Shown here: piece after piece, positions 1-8,175 of the stretch | Layout of the letters: each line of letters opens with the position of its first letter | Numbering within the stretch: the first letter of the stretch is position 1 | Program-made: the position numbers and the translations under genes | Assembly (NCBI GenBank): GCA_964525935.1 | Contig: CAZGJZ010000001.1 | Coordinates: 186,001 to 250,000 of the forward strand | Direction of reading: 5' to 3' | DNA: 64,000 nucleotides | Origin: UBA2377 sp964525935 | Lineage (GTDB): Bacteria; Verrucomicrobiota; Verrucomicrobiia; Opitutales; Opitutaceae | The notes under the pieces: generated by a model | The model's input: the letters and a program-made list of their open reading frames with translations, nothing else | Databases searched by the model: none | What the model was told of the DNA's origin: nothing

Positions 1-600
1 CCGGCGACGGGTTTTGGCTACCTGGAAATGGGCGCGGCTGCGGGCGACGGATTTCGGCGGGTGAACCGGTTTGTGGAAAAACCGGACCTCGCGACGGCGC
101 AGCGCTATGTTGATGGCGGCAATCACGCGTGGAATGCCGGCATGTTTGTGTGGCGCGTCTCGGCGTTTTTGGCGGAGGCCGAGCGGCACACGCCGATGCT
201 GGCGGCGTTTATCCGTGAATTCCCGCGCGACGGGGCGATCGCCTACCTCGCGGCCCGCTTTCCCACGCTCGAGCCCAAGGTGTCCGTGGATTATGCGATC
301 ATGGAAAAGGCGGCGGCGGTCGAGACGCTCGTGGCGGAGTTTGACTGGGACGATGTGGGCGCATGGACGGCGCTGCCGGCGCACCTGCCCCGGGATGCAG
401 GCGGCAATACCGTGCGCGGCCCGGTCGTGACGCATGATGCGACCAACAACATTGCGGTCAGCAACGGGCGCGTGATCACGCTATGCGGGGTGAAAGACCT
501 GGTGGTCGTCGAGACGGCGGACGGTATCCTTGTCTGTCATCGCGATGCGGTGCAGGACATCAAGAAGCTGTTGCCCAAGCTGCCGAAGGAACTGCTTTAA
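1..600 (+). CDS. manC: Mannose-1-phosphate guanylyltransferase, C-terminal part (5' end outside window)
   Basis: The reading frame is open from base 1, so the true start lies before the window; 199 codons plus stop are visible. The family makes GDP-mannose from GTP and mannose-1-phosphate in the cytoplasm, feeding polysaccharide and glycan synthesis. Visible hallmarks are the sugar-nucleotide segment RFVEKPD, followed by NHAWNAGMFVWR, the VDYAIMEKA segment, and W-D-D-VGAW, then the β-helix-like tail with NNIAVS and DLVVVETADGILVC. The tail ends soon after the β-helix, which fits the shorter GMP type that lacks a fused phosphomannose isomerase domain. No partner gene for the pathway is visible downstream; tRNA-Phe follows. 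Family assignment is firm; the substrate is the usual one for the family and was not tested. Confidence 0.9.
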   Translation, partial: PATGFGYLEMGAAAGDGFRRVNRFVEKPDLATAQRYVDGGNHAWNAGMFVWRVSAFLAEAERHTPMLAAFIREFPRDGAIAYLAARFPTLEPKVSVDYAIMEKAAAVETLVAEFDWDDVGAWTALPAHLPRDAGGNTVRGPVVTHDATNNIAVSNGRVITLCGVKDLVVVETADGILVCHRDAVQDIKKLLPKLPKELL

Positions 601-674
601 GCGATTTTGCAGGAGATGAAATATCCCGTTGACGCCACTGGGGCGCGGGCCTTTATCTCCGCCTCTTTTGTTAA

Positions 675-750
<76 letters not shown>

Positions 751-754
751 CTTT

Positions 755-793
755 AAAAGGCCGTCGGACATCATGTTCCGACGGCCTTTTTCT
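755..793 (+). terminator. Rho-independent terminator after tRNA-Phe
   Basis: The inverted repeat AAGGCCGTCGGA (757-768) and TCCGACGGCCTT (777-788) forms a 12-bp stem with an 8-nt loop, extended by AA/TT and followed by a T-rich run. It starts only a few bases after the tRNA CCA end. Confidence 0.9.
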
Positions 794-981
794 TTTGCCG
801 GTCGAACGGGCGAACTTACCTTGCGGTGGGGCACGGCGCGATCGCGAGATGCGTGGATATTGTCGGCGAGGATGAGGCCCGGCGACGAAACGCGAAGGAC
901 GCAGCGGGAAAACGCAGGCTTGGATAGAGGAAAAGTCGCCGGACGAAGCGGTTGTAGCTTATTTTGTTTGACGGAACAGGC

Positions 982-998
982 GTTTCACAATGTGAAAC
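982..998. promoter_or_regulatory. 17-bp palindrome GTTTCACAATGTGAAAC, candidate operator
   Basis: Perfect 8-bp arms GTTTCACA and TGTGAAAC flank one central A. It lies about 90 bases upstream of the aminotransferase start at 1089, in the only long gene-free stretch of the window (794-1088). The rest of that stretch shows no convincing gene. Its size and symmetry fit a dimeric HTH regulator site. Which regulator binds is unknown; the only nearby regulator gene is the GntR-type one at 4380-5480. Confidence 0.45.
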
Positions 999-1088
999 AT
1001 AGCCTGCAACCCAAATTCGAGGGGTCGCGGTGCCGGACGGGTTTTCCCGCGGTTCGGCCGCGGCGGCCCGCCTGATTATTTTCATCCC

Positions 1089-2432
1089 ATGCCCTATACG
1101 TTCGCCCGTTCCGCCGCTCTTTTTCAACGCGCCCAAGGCAGCATCGCCGGCGGTGTTAACAGCGGCATCCGCAAAATGGAGGCGCCCGTGCCGCTCTATT
1201 TCACGCACGGCCGCGGCGCCCGCATCTGGGACGTCGATGGCAATGAATACATCGATTTCAAGCTGGGGCAGGGTGCTTTGCTCTACGGTCACGCGCCAGC
1301 CGGGATGGCGGAAGCGATCACGGCGCAGGCGAAACTCGGCCTGCACTGGGCGGGTCAGTCGGAGCTGGAGTGTGAGGTCGCCGAGCGCGTGCAACAGATG
1401 ATCCCGTCGGCCGAGCTCATTCGCTTCAACAACTCGGCGACGGAGGCGGTGCTCACGGCGTTTCGGCTCGCGCGGGCGCATACGGGGCGGTCGCTGATCC
1501 TGCGCTTTGAAGGGCATTATCACGGTTGGGCGGACGAAGGCCTCGTCGGTTTTGCAAATCCCGCCGGGGCGTGGGGCGATGACGAACATCCGGCGCAGAC
1601 GCATCCGAGCAAGGGCGTGATCCCCGAAGTGCTCGGCAAGTTTGTCGTCACCCGCTGGAACGATGTGGCGCACTTCCGCCGCCGCGTGGAAGAGTTTCGC
1701 GGCCAGATTGCCGCAGTGATTTTCGAGCCTGCGCTCTGCAACACCTGCTGCATCGAGCCGGCGCCCGGGCTCATGGCCGCCATCCGCGAACTCTGCGACC
1801 GCGATGGCATGTTGATGATCTCGGATGAGACGATCACGGGATTCCGCTTCGGCGCGTCGTGTGCGCAGGGCTACTACGGCTACAAGCCGGACCTCACCAT
1901 CCTCGGCAAGGCGATCGGTGGCGGCACGCCGTTTGCGGCGCTTGCCGGCACGAAGAAGGCGATGGCCAAAATCCTCTCGGGCGAAGTCGTCCACGCCGGC
2001 ACGCTCAACGGCAACCCGCTCTGCCTCGCGGCGAGCAAGTGGAGCCTCGATGTGGTCCGCGCCGCCGGTGCCGAACATCCGAAGGGCGCGCAGCGCCTCG
2101 GCCGCCGGCTCATGGAAGGTCTGGAGAAACTCGCGCGCGAGGCCGGCGTGCCATTGCACCCGCAGGGGCCGGGGATGATTTTCCACACGGTGATGTTGAA
2201 ACCCGGCGCCGCGGCCGGACCGGTTAACGATTACCGCGACTACGTGCGCCGGCACGATGCACCACGCTGGGCGCACTTGCGGCGCTGCCTGCTCGAGGAA
2301 GGCGTCAGTGCCATCGAGCGCGGCTTGTGGTCCATCAGCTTTGCGCATCGTGAGGCTGATATCGACGAGGCGCTCACGCGCGCGGCAGTTGCGCTCAAAC
2401 GCCACGCGGCTACCTGGCAGGCGCCGGCCTGA
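1089..2432 (+). CDS. Class-III aminotransferase, glutamate-1-semialdehyde aminomutase-like
   Basis: A 447-residue PLP enzyme of the GSA 2,1-aminomutase/class-III aminotransferase fold. Visible features are an N-terminal FQRAQGSIAGGVNSG, the segment FNNSATEAVLTAFRLAR, FEGHYHGW, the PLP-contacting ISDETITGFR, and the Schiff-base lysine K274 in ILGKAIGGGTPFAA. Length matches HemL (about 430). However, it lies in a cluster with M81, RidA and DapA-like genes instead of haem genes, and HemL-like paralogues often act on other amino compounds, so a catabolic transamination or aminomutation role is more likely. Start ATG 1089 gives the conserved N-terminus. A palindrome at 982-998 may control it. Substrate unknown. 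Confidence 0.85.
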   Translation: MPYTFARSAALFQRAQGSIAGGVNSGIRKMEAPVPLYFTHGRGARIWDVDGNEYIDFKLGQGALLYGHAPAGMAEAITAQAKLGLHWAGQSELECEVAERVQQMIPSAELIRFNNSATEAVLTAFRLARAHTGRSLILRFEGHYHGWADEGLVGFANPAGAWGDDEHPAQTHPSKGVIPEVLGKFVVTRWNDVAHFRRRVEEFRGQIAAVIFEPALCNTCCIEPAPGLMAAIRELCDRDGMLMISDETITGFRFGASCAQGYYGYKPDLTILGKAIGGGTPFAALAGTKKAMAKILSGEVVHAGTLNGNPLCLAASKWSLDVVRAAGAEHPKGAQRLGRRLMEGLEKLAREAGVPLHPQGPGMIFHTVMLKPGAAAGPVNDYRDYVRRHDAPRWAHLRRCLLEEGVSAIERGLWSISFAHREADIDEALTRAAVALKRHAATWQAPA

Positions 2433-2474
2433 GTTCCGTTTATTCCCGCTCCGACCGCACCCACGCCTCACGTC

Positions 2475-3983
2475 ATGCCCCCCCGCATCCTCTTCGCCGG
2501 TTTGTTTCACGAGACGCATACCTTTCTGAAGGAGCCGACGCGCTGGGAGGATTTTGAAGTCACGCTCGGTGACGCCGTGCTCGCAAAGCTCGGTGACAGT
2601 TCGCCGACGGATGGGTTTTTAGAGGAAGCGAAGCGCCACGGCTGGACGGTGGTGCCAACGATCGATGCGCGGGCGACGCCGGGCGGGCCGGTGGAGGATG
2701 CGATGTTTGAGCGCTTCTGGCGCGAGTTTGAAACCCGCGCCCGGCCGGCGCTGGCCGCGGGAGTGGATGCGATCTACCTCGTGCTGCACGGCGCGATGGC
2801 CACGCAGAGCTGCGAGGACGTGGAAGGCGAATTGCTCCGCCGCCTGCGCGCCTTGCCCGGCGCGGCGACGGTGCCGATATTCGGGCCGTTCGATCTGCAC
2901 GCCAATATCTCGCCCGCGATGTGCGAACTCGCCAACGGTCTCGTGGCCTACCGCAAGAATCCGCACATCGACGGCCGGGCAACGGCGGTGCGCGCGGCGG
3001 ACTTGCTCGCGCGCTGTCTGCGCACGGGCGTCGTGCCGCGGATGCACTGGTGTCGCGTGCCGCTGGTCTGGGCGCCGCCGGGCACCGGCACGGACAATGA
3101 TCCGATGCGGGCGCTGACCGCACTTGCCGACCAGTGTGAAGCTGCGCAACCGGCGACGTGGGCGCTGAACATCGTGCCGGGTTTTGCGTTTGCCGATACG
3201 ATGCACACCGGGCTCACGTTGAGTGTCGTTTCAGTGGCTGGCGCCGCAGTGGCGCGCGCGCAGTTGGAGGAAGTGGCGCGGGCCGCATGGGATTTGCGCG
3301 AGAGTGGCGAGGTGCGCTATCCATCGGTCGATAAATTGCTGGCGCAGCTCAAGCCCAGTCCCCGCGGCCCCACGCTGCTCGTGGAACCGGCGGATAATGT
3401 CGGCGCGGGTGCACCGGGCGATTGCACGGGTGTGCTGCGGGCGTTTCTGGCGCAGGGCACGGTGCGTGCGCTGGTGTGCATCAACGATCCGGCGGCGGCG
3501 CAACTTTGCGCGGCGGCCCGGCCCGGCGCCACGTTGCGGCTCAGCATCGGTGGACACGATTGGGCGCACGATCCCGGCCCGGTGGAGCTGGAGGTGACGC
3601 TCGTGTCGTGTAGCGATGGCAATTTTCAGCTCGAAGACGCGCAAAGCCACCTCGCCTCGATGAGCGGCCTGCACTTCGCCATGGGGCCATGTGCCGTCGT
3701 GAAGCACCGCGGGGTGACGATCTTGATCACGAGCCGGAAGACTCCGCCATTTGACCTGGGGCAATACCGCAGCCAGGGCATCGAACCGAAGGATTTTGCC
3801 TTCATCGGCGTGAAGGCCGCCGTGGCGCATCGCCGTGCGTATGATCCGATCATGGCGGCGTCGCACTTTGTGGATACGCCTGGGCCGTGTTCGAGCAACC
3901 TCATCAACTTTCCCTACCAGCGACTGCAGGCGCCGGTGTTTCCCTTGCATCCCATCAGCCAACCCAAGTTTCTTTTCGCATGA
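2475..3983 (+). CDS. M81 family metallopeptidase (MlrC-like)
   Basis: A 502-residue protein resembling MlrC (microcystinase C) and the M81/DUF1485 family, whose characterised members are zinc enzymes cleaving small peptides or amide bonds. The N-terminal FHETHTF, then VLHGAM, FDLHAN and KNPHIDG supply the family's conserved acidic and histidine metal ligands in the first 300 residues. The C-terminal third carries the MlrC C-domain with GGHDW and later VVKHRGV. The gene starts 42 bases after the aminotransferase stop and overlaps the RidA gene by 4 bases (ATGA), so the three are probably one transcript. No signal peptide is seen, so it is cytoplasmic. Substrate cannot be told from sequence. 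Confidence 0.85.
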   Translation: MPPRILFAGLFHETHTFLKEPTRWEDFEVTLGDAVLAKLGDSSPTDGFLEEAKRHGWTVVPTIDARATPGGPVEDAMFERFWREFETRARPALAAGVDAIYLVLHGAMATQSCEDVEGELLRRLRALPGAATVPIFGPFDLHANISPAMCELANGLVAYRKNPHIDGRATAVRAADLLARCLRTGVVPRMHWCRVPLVWAPPGTGTDNDPMRALTALADQCEAAQPATWALNIVPGFAFADTMHTGLTLSVVSVAGAAVARAQLEEVARAAWDLRESGEVRYPSVDKLLAQLKPSPRGPTLLVEPADNVGAGAPGDCTGVLRAFLAQGTVRALVCINDPAAAQLCAAARPGATLRLSIGGHDWAHDPGPVELEVTLVSCSDGNFQLEDAQSHLASMSGLHFAMGPCAVVKHRGVTILITSRKTPPFDLGQYRSQGIEPKDFAFIGVKAAVAHRRAYDPIMAASHFVDTPGPCSSNLINFPYQRLQAPVFPLHPISQPKFLFA

Positions 3984-4369
3984 GCACGACCATCCAATAT
4001 CCCCGCGACCAAAACACGCCGGTCTCGCACCTGCCCTTCAGCCCGGCGACGCGCGTCGGCGACCTGATCTTTGTCTCCGGCCAGGCGTCGGTGGACGAGA
4101 AGGGGGCCATCGTGCAGGACACGTTTGAGGGCGAATTCCGCCGCTCGGTGGAGAACCTGCGCAAGGTGCTCGAGTCGGCCGGCAGCGATTTGCAGCACGT
4201 GGTGCAGACGCGCAACTACGTGCGCGACCCGGCGAATGTCGCCCGCTACAACGAACTCTACCGCGAGTATTTCAAGGCGCCGTTTCCCGCGCGCACGACG
4301 ATCACGCACTGCCTGCCGGAAATTTTGCACTACGAGATCGAGTGCATCGCGGTGCCGAAAAGCCGCTGA
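3980..4369 (+). CDS. RidA family reactive-intermediate deaminase
   Basis: A 129-residue RidA/YjgF/UK114 family protein. These trimeric enzymes hydrolyse reactive imine/enamine intermediates released by PLP enzymes. Hallmarks are FVSGQASVD, the QTRNYVRDPAN region, and the C-terminal PARTTI and EIECIAVPK segments; the arginine before TTI is the usual carboxylate-binding residue. The start ATG overlaps the M81 stop as ATGA, which is why the shorter start was chosen over an in-frame upstream ATG inside M81. Association with a PLP aminotransferase two genes upstream is what would be expected for detoxifying its products. Confidence 0.92.
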   Translation: MSTTIQYPRDQNTPVSHLPFSPATRVGDLIFVSGQASVDEKGAIVQDTFEGEFRRSVENLRKVLESAGSDLQHVVQTRNYVRDPANVARYNELYREYFKAPFPARTTITHCLPEILHYEIECIAVPKSR

Positions 4370-4379
4370 TATCCCGGGT

Positions 4380-5480
4380 TTATTTTCCTGCCGCGGCGAG
4401 GGTCCGGCCAGGCATGAACACGGGGGTGATCAAGCTGGGTTCGGGCGGAACGCTACGCCCGGCGAGCAGGGCTTCCGTGAGCCGGAGGGCCCGGCTCACC
4501 AGCTGGTTCGTGGGCCGGCTGTAGTGGGCGAGATCGGGCATGGCGGTTTCCAACAGCGGGTGCAGGTCGCGCGCGATCAGCGAGACTTGCCGGGGAATTT
4601 GGCGGCCCGTTTCGAGGAGATGAAGCAGGGCGGTCAACGTGTGGCTTTGGAGCAGGCTGAGAATGGCGGTCGGACGGTCGGGCGAGGCGAGGATCCGATC
4701 AAGCTTGGGACGCAGATCCTGGGGATTTCGGCCGACTTTTATTTCCAGCAAGGCCGCGGTGCCGGGAGCCTGCGCCAGATAGGCGAGAAATCCTCCGCGA
4801 CAGGCGAGATCGCCGGCGAGCGGTTGCGCAGGGATGAGCAGGCCGAGCTGGCGGTGGCCGTGTTTGCGCATGATGCCGGCGGCGTGCCAGCCGACGGCGC
4901 GGTAGTTGATGTCGACCGAGGGCAGGCGGATGTTGGTGTGGCAAGAACCGAGGACGAGTGCAGGCGTGCCCGACGCGGCGAACCAGCGCTGCATGGGCTC
5001 GGTCGACGCGATCATGATCCAGCAGGCGTTGGGGCGCGCAGCGACGAGCTGTTGCAGGCGGGCTTCGGGCCGGCCGCCGGCGAGCTGACAGTCGAAAATC
5101 TCTTCCCACGCAATGCCCTTGGCGGCAAAGCGCGCATGCATTTGCAGCAGGATCGGATGTTCGTCGGGAGATATCGTGTTACGCGCCAGCGGGCTCACGA
5201 TGCAGACCGAGGGCGGGGCGGTGCGCGCGGGGGCTTTGGTGTGCGAGGCCGTGACTTGGGCGCGGCGGCCTTTGGCGAGGGTGAGCAGGCCTTCGCGGGC
5301 CAGCGTGGCGAAGGCCGCGCGCAGGGTGGGCCGGCTGATACCGAGACGGGCGGCGAGGGCGTGTTCACCGGGCAGGGGATTGGCGAGCGCGCCGTCGCGC
5401 AGGGCAGTGCGCAGCGCCGCGACGGTCTGCTCGATCAGGCTGCTGCGCGGAAGGGATAGTTGGCCGGGGGCGTCGCTCAT
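4380..5480 (-). CDS. GntR-HTH/LacI-type sugar-binding domain transcriptional regulator
   Basis: A 366-residue regulator. Residues about 10-80 form a GntR winged helix (PLPGEHALAARLGISRPTLRAAFATLAREG), and residues about 95-360 resemble a LacI/periplasmic-binding-like ligand domain (SVDINYRAVGWHAAGIMRKHGHRQLGLL). The gene is convergent with RidA and divergent from the DapA-like gene. The shared 80-bp intergenic region carries a near-perfect palindrome (5495-5511) that may be its operator. Role inferred: ligand-responsive repressor or activator of the flanking catabolic genes. The ligand is unknown. Confidence 0.85.
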   Translation of the reverse strand: MSDAPGQLSLPRSSLIEQTVAALRTALRDGALANPLPGEHALAARLGISRPTLRAAFATLAREGLLTLAKGRRAQVTASHTKAPARTAPPSVCIVSPLARNTISPDEHPILLQMHARFAAKGIAWEEIFDCQLAGGRPEARLQQLVAARPNACWIMIASTEPMQRWFAASGTPALVLGSCHTNIRLPSVDINYRAVGWHAAGIMRKHGHRQLGLLIPAQPLAGDLACRGGFLAYLAQAPGTAALLEIKVGRNPQDLRPKLDRILASPDRPTAILSLLQSHTLTALLHLLETGRQIPRQVSLIARDLHPLLETAMPDLAHYSRPTNQLVSRALRLTEALLAGRSVPPEPSLITPVFMPGRTLAAAGK

Positions 5481-5494
5481 CGATGAGTTGTGGG

Positions 5495-5511
5495 TGTAAG
5501 ATTATTTTACA
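5495..5511. promoter_or_regulatory. Palindrome TGTAAGATTATTTTACA between divergent genes
   Basis: Arms TGTAAGAT and ATTTTACA match at 7 of 8 positions around a central T. It lies between the start of the GntR-type regulator (5480) and the DapA-like gene (5561), in a locally AT-rich patch also holding TGTTTACCA. Position and symmetry suggest autoregulation plus control of the divergent gene; this is inference. Confidence 0.5.
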
Positions 5512-5560
5512 TGTTTACCATGCTTTAAAACCGGCGGGAGTGAGCGTAGGCCTATGGACC

Positions 5561-6508
5561 ATGAGCAATCGACCCCTCACTGGCGGCGTCTGGTCGGCGA
5601 CGCCCACGCCCCTGAATGCCCAGAAACGCCTCGATGCGGCCTCGATTGAGCGCCTGGTCGCCCATCATGTGCAACTCGGCGTCACGGGTGTGATGCTTGG
5701 GGGCACCTGCGGCGAAGGGCCTTGGCTACGCGCCGACGACAAGGAGGCGCTGACCCGCGCCACGGTGGCCGCCTCGGCGGGCCGGTTGCGCGTGGCTCTA
5801 CAGGTGACGGACAATTCCGCCGTGCGCGTGCTCGCCAACATCGAGCAGGCCGCGGCGTGGGGCGCCGAAGTGGCGGTGGTGGATGCGCCGTGGTTTTTTC
5901 TCAACGGCACGCCGGCGCGGAAGCTGGCGCATTATCGGGAGATCATCCGTGCCAGCGCGCTGCCGGTGGGCTTTTATGACCGCGGCAAACACAGTCCGAA
6001 CGCGCTGCCCGAGGAGCACCTTGCGGAACTGTTGACCGAGCCGAATCTCGCGATGGTGAAGGACAGTTCGCAGGGCGAGTCACGGCGCGACATTTACGTG
6101 GCGGCGATGAAGGCTCGCCCCGGCCTCGTGGTGCTGGACGGCGACGAGTTCAACTGCGTGAGCTACCTCAAGGCCGGCTACAGCGGCCTGTTGCTCGGCG
6201 GCGGTATTTTCAACGGAGCCATCGCCCGCCAGATCATCGCGGCGGTCAAGGCCGGCAATCTGCCGGAAGCCGAGCGGCTGCAGGCACGCATGAACGACCT
6301 GATGCTCCGCGTCTACGGCGGCCCGAAGATCGAGTGCTGGCTCACCGGGCTGAAAGAGCTGCTCGTGCAGATGAAAATTTTTACGACGAATACGAACACG
6401 CTCGATTATCCCCTGACCGAAACCTGCCTCGCCCAGATCCGGGGCGCGGTGGACGGATCGGACCGCCTGGGCTATCGCGAGGATCTGTTCGGGCTGCCGC
6501 CCAAGTAA
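5561..6508 (+). CDS. Dihydrodipicolinate synthase/N-acetylneuraminate lyase family aldolase
   Basis: A 315-residue (β/α)8 class-I aldolase. The family condenses or cleaves pyruvate with an aldehyde through a Schiff base. Visible are the N-terminal GGVWSATPTPL, the GGTCGEG loop (canonical GTTGE), the catalytic Tyr in GFYDRGKHS, and the Schiff-base Lys in MVKDSSQG. YDRG in place of the usual YNxP and GGTCGEG mark a divergent subgroup, so lysine biosynthesis is unlikely; the catabolic neighbourhood supports a degradative aldolase or dehydratase. ATG 5561 was chosen because it gives the family N-terminus; upstream in-frame codons run into the promoter region. Confidence 0.87.
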   Translation: MSNRPLTGGVWSATPTPLNAQKRLDAASIERLVAHHVQLGVTGVMLGGTCGEGPWLRADDKEALTRATVAASAGRLRVALQVTDNSAVRVLANIEQAAAWGAEVAVVDAPWFFLNGTPARKLAHYREIIRASALPVGFYDRGKHSPNALPEEHLAELLTEPNLAMVKDSSQGESRRDIYVAAMKARPGLVVLDGDEFNCVSYLKAGYSGLLLGGGIFNGAIARQIIAAVKAGNLPEAERLQARMNDLMLRVYGGPKIECWLTGLKELLVQMKIFTTNTNTLDYPLTETCLAQIRGAVDGSDRLGYREDLFGLPPK

Positions 6509-6518
6509 CGCTTCCGCC

Positions 6519-7031
6519 GTGAGCACGCCCGCCTCCAGCGAACTGCCCTACGTTGATACCAAGCCGGTCGGCTCGGCGGATTTCTATTTCGCGACGAATG
6601 CGACGTTCCGTTTCATCCTGAAGCGACTCGGTTACGATGGCTGGGTGCGTTACCTGCAGGAGCTGGGCCGCGGGTATTTTTCGCCCGTCAACGACCGCTG
6701 GCGCGCGGGCGGGTTGCCGGCGGTGGCCCGTTACTGGCAGGCGTTTTTTGCCGCCGAGCCGGGTGCAAAAGTGGACGTGCGCGAATTGCCGGATCGCGTC
6801 GAGGTATGCGTGCACGAGTGTCCGGCGATCAAGCATCTCCGCACCGGTGGCCGCGAGATCGTGAAGGAGTTTTGCCAGCATTGCTATGTGCTCGGCCAGG
6901 CGCGCGCCGAGGCGGCGGGGCTAACGATGCGGCTGCAGGGCGGCAACGGCAGCTGCCGGCATACGTTTGCGACAGCCGCGGCGAAGTTGCCGCCGCAGGA
7001 CATGGCGCAAATCGCGGAGGCCCGGCTATGA
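6519..7031 (+). CDS. Cys/His-rich protein, first of a tandem paralogous pair (ATC-hydrolase-like?)
   Basis: A 170-residue soluble protein from a GTG start, 10 bases after the DapA-like gene. Its C-terminal half has VCVHECPAIKHL, then EFCQHCYVLGQA and GSCRHTF. These share spacing with the next gene (HDCPSKGF, DYCDHC, HCGQC), so the two are paralogues. The H-(E/D)-C-P and C-x-H-C motifs look metal-binding. The pattern recalls the L-2-amino-thiazoline-4-carboxylate hydrolase family (PF14196), but I could not align it, so treat that as a suggestion. It ends in an ATGA overlap with its partner, which implies translational coupling and perhaps a heteromer. Confidence 0.7.
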   Translation: MSTPASSELPYVDTKPVGSADFYFATNATFRFILKRLGYDGWVRYLQELGRGYFSPVNDRWRAGGLPAVARYWQAFFAAEPGAKVDVRELPDRVEVCVHECPAIKHLRTGGREIVKEFCQHCYVLGQARAEAAGLTMRLQGGNGSCRHTFATAAAKLPPQDMAQIAEARL

Positions 7032-7588
7032 TCGGCTGCTACGATTTCTGCGGACACTACGAGTGGACCTTTTCGTGGTTCGAACGCGAAGGTGGGCACG
7101 AGTTGCTGCTCGCTTACTGGGATGAGGCGATCAACCAGGACAGCCAGCGCCACGCCCGCGAGTTGATCGGACGCGAAGGCTTTGCCGGCATGGCGAAATA
7201 CTGGGGCCACACGCTGGTGGAGGAGTCGCCCGACCTCGGTTTCGCGATCACGCAAAAGCCGGACGTCTTCCGCATCGATATGCACGATTGTCCGTCGAAG
7301 GGCTTTCTGCTCCGCAACGGACTCGAGCAGAATCACGACTACTGCGACCACTGCATCGGCTGGATTGGGCCGATGATGAAAGCGACGGGCTTTGTCATTG
7401 ATCACGAGCACAACCACTGCGGCCAGTGTTGGTGGGAGTTGCGCCCGGTCGGCGCTGCGGGTGGTTTTGCTGCGCCAGGTTCCGTGGCCGGCGACAAGGA
7501 CGTGCGTGGCCGGTCCGACTGGCATCCGCCTGGCACCACGCTCGACGGTTACAACAAGGCGACCGACCCCGGCGCCAAACTCGGCTGA
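7028..7588 (+). CDS. Cys/His-rich protein, second of the tandem pair
   Basis: A 186-residue protein starting in an ATGA overlap with 6519-7031. It opens with GCYDFCGHYEW, has GFAGMAKYWG aligned with GLPAVARYWQ of its partner, then MHDCPSKGF, DYCDHCIGW and EHNHCGQCWWE. Cysteine and histidine content is high for a cytoplasmic protein, suggesting zinc, iron or Fe-S binding. The last 40 residues (from about GAAGGFAAPG) are low complexity with no counterpart in the partner. No function can be assigned; the context is an amino-acid-type catabolic cluster. The ECF sigma factor begins 24 bases downstream. Confidence 0.7.
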   Translation: MIGCYDFCGHYEWTFSWFEREGGHELLLAYWDEAINQDSQRHARELIGREGFAGMAKYWGHTLVEESPDLGFAITQKPDVFRIDMHDCPSKGFLLRNGLEQNHDYCDHCIGWIGPMMKATGFVIDHEHNHCGQCWWELRPVGAAGGFAAPGSVAGDKDVRGRSDWHPPGTTLDGYNKATDPGAKLG

Positions 7589-7611
7589 GGCCCCCCGTGC
7601 CTGTCCCTGCC

Positions 7612-8175
7612 ATGCCGCCAGAACCGCCGCCGTCCCACACGGAACACGCGCGTTGGTTTACCGACCAGGTGCAGCCACACGAGCCGGCGCTGCGGGCCTA
7701 CTTGAAGAACAGTTTTCCCGCCGTGCGTGACGTGGACGATGTGGTGCAGGAGTCCTACCTGCGCGTCTGGCACGAGCGCGCGGCCAAGCCGGTGCACTTT
7801 GCGAAGGCCTTTCTCTTCAAGGTCGCGCGCCACCTCGCGATCGACCTGGCGCGCCGCGGCAATATTTCTCCGGTGGAAGCCGTAGGGGATTTGGACGCCC
7901 TGAACGTCATACAAGAGGGCTCCAGTGTGGTGGATGCGGTCAGTCTGCGGGAAAAAACCCGCCTGCTGGCCGAGGCCATCGATGATCTGCCGGCCCGCTG
8001 TCGTGAAATTGTCATCCTGCGCAAACTCCAAGCCATCCCGCAAAGGGAAGTCGCCACGCGTCTCGGTATCTCGGAAAAAACCGTCGAGGCGCAGCTTGCA
8101 CGCGGCATAAAGCGCTGCGAAGACTTCCTTAGAAAACGCGGCATGGACCACCACTACCTTGATGCATCAGCCTGA
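7612..8175 (+). CDS. ECF RNA polymerase sigma factor (FecI-like)
   Basis: A 187-residue sigma-70 family factor. Region 2 reads VRDVDDVVQESYLRVW and FKVARHLAIDLAR; region 4 reads DDLPARCREIVILRKLQAIPQ then EVATRLGISEKTVEAQLARG. It is followed by fecR and a TonB receptor with an STN domain, the classic FecIRA cell-surface signalling set. ATG 7612 was chosen; an in-frame GTG at 7597 is an alternative. The fecR start overlaps its 3' end by 14 bases. Confidence 0.92.
   Translation: MPPEPPPSHTEHARWFTDQVQPHEPALRAYLKNSFPAVRDVDDVVQESYLRVWHERAAKPVHFAKAFLFKVARHLAIDLARRGNISPVEAVGDLDALNVIQEGSSVVDAVSLREKTRLLAEAIDDLPARCREIVILRKLQAIPQREVATRLGISEKTVEAQLARGIKRCEDFLRKRGMDHHYLDASA

Noticed and set aside
1089..2432. 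hemL of haem biosynthesis
   Set aside because: Motifs fit GSA aminomutase broadly, but neighbours are catabolic; the specific symbol was withheld.
816..2519. 567-codon open frame on the minus strand across the aminotransferase gene
   Set aside because: Exact antisense shadow in a GC-rich gene; the product is Arg/His/Ala-rich with no family motif.
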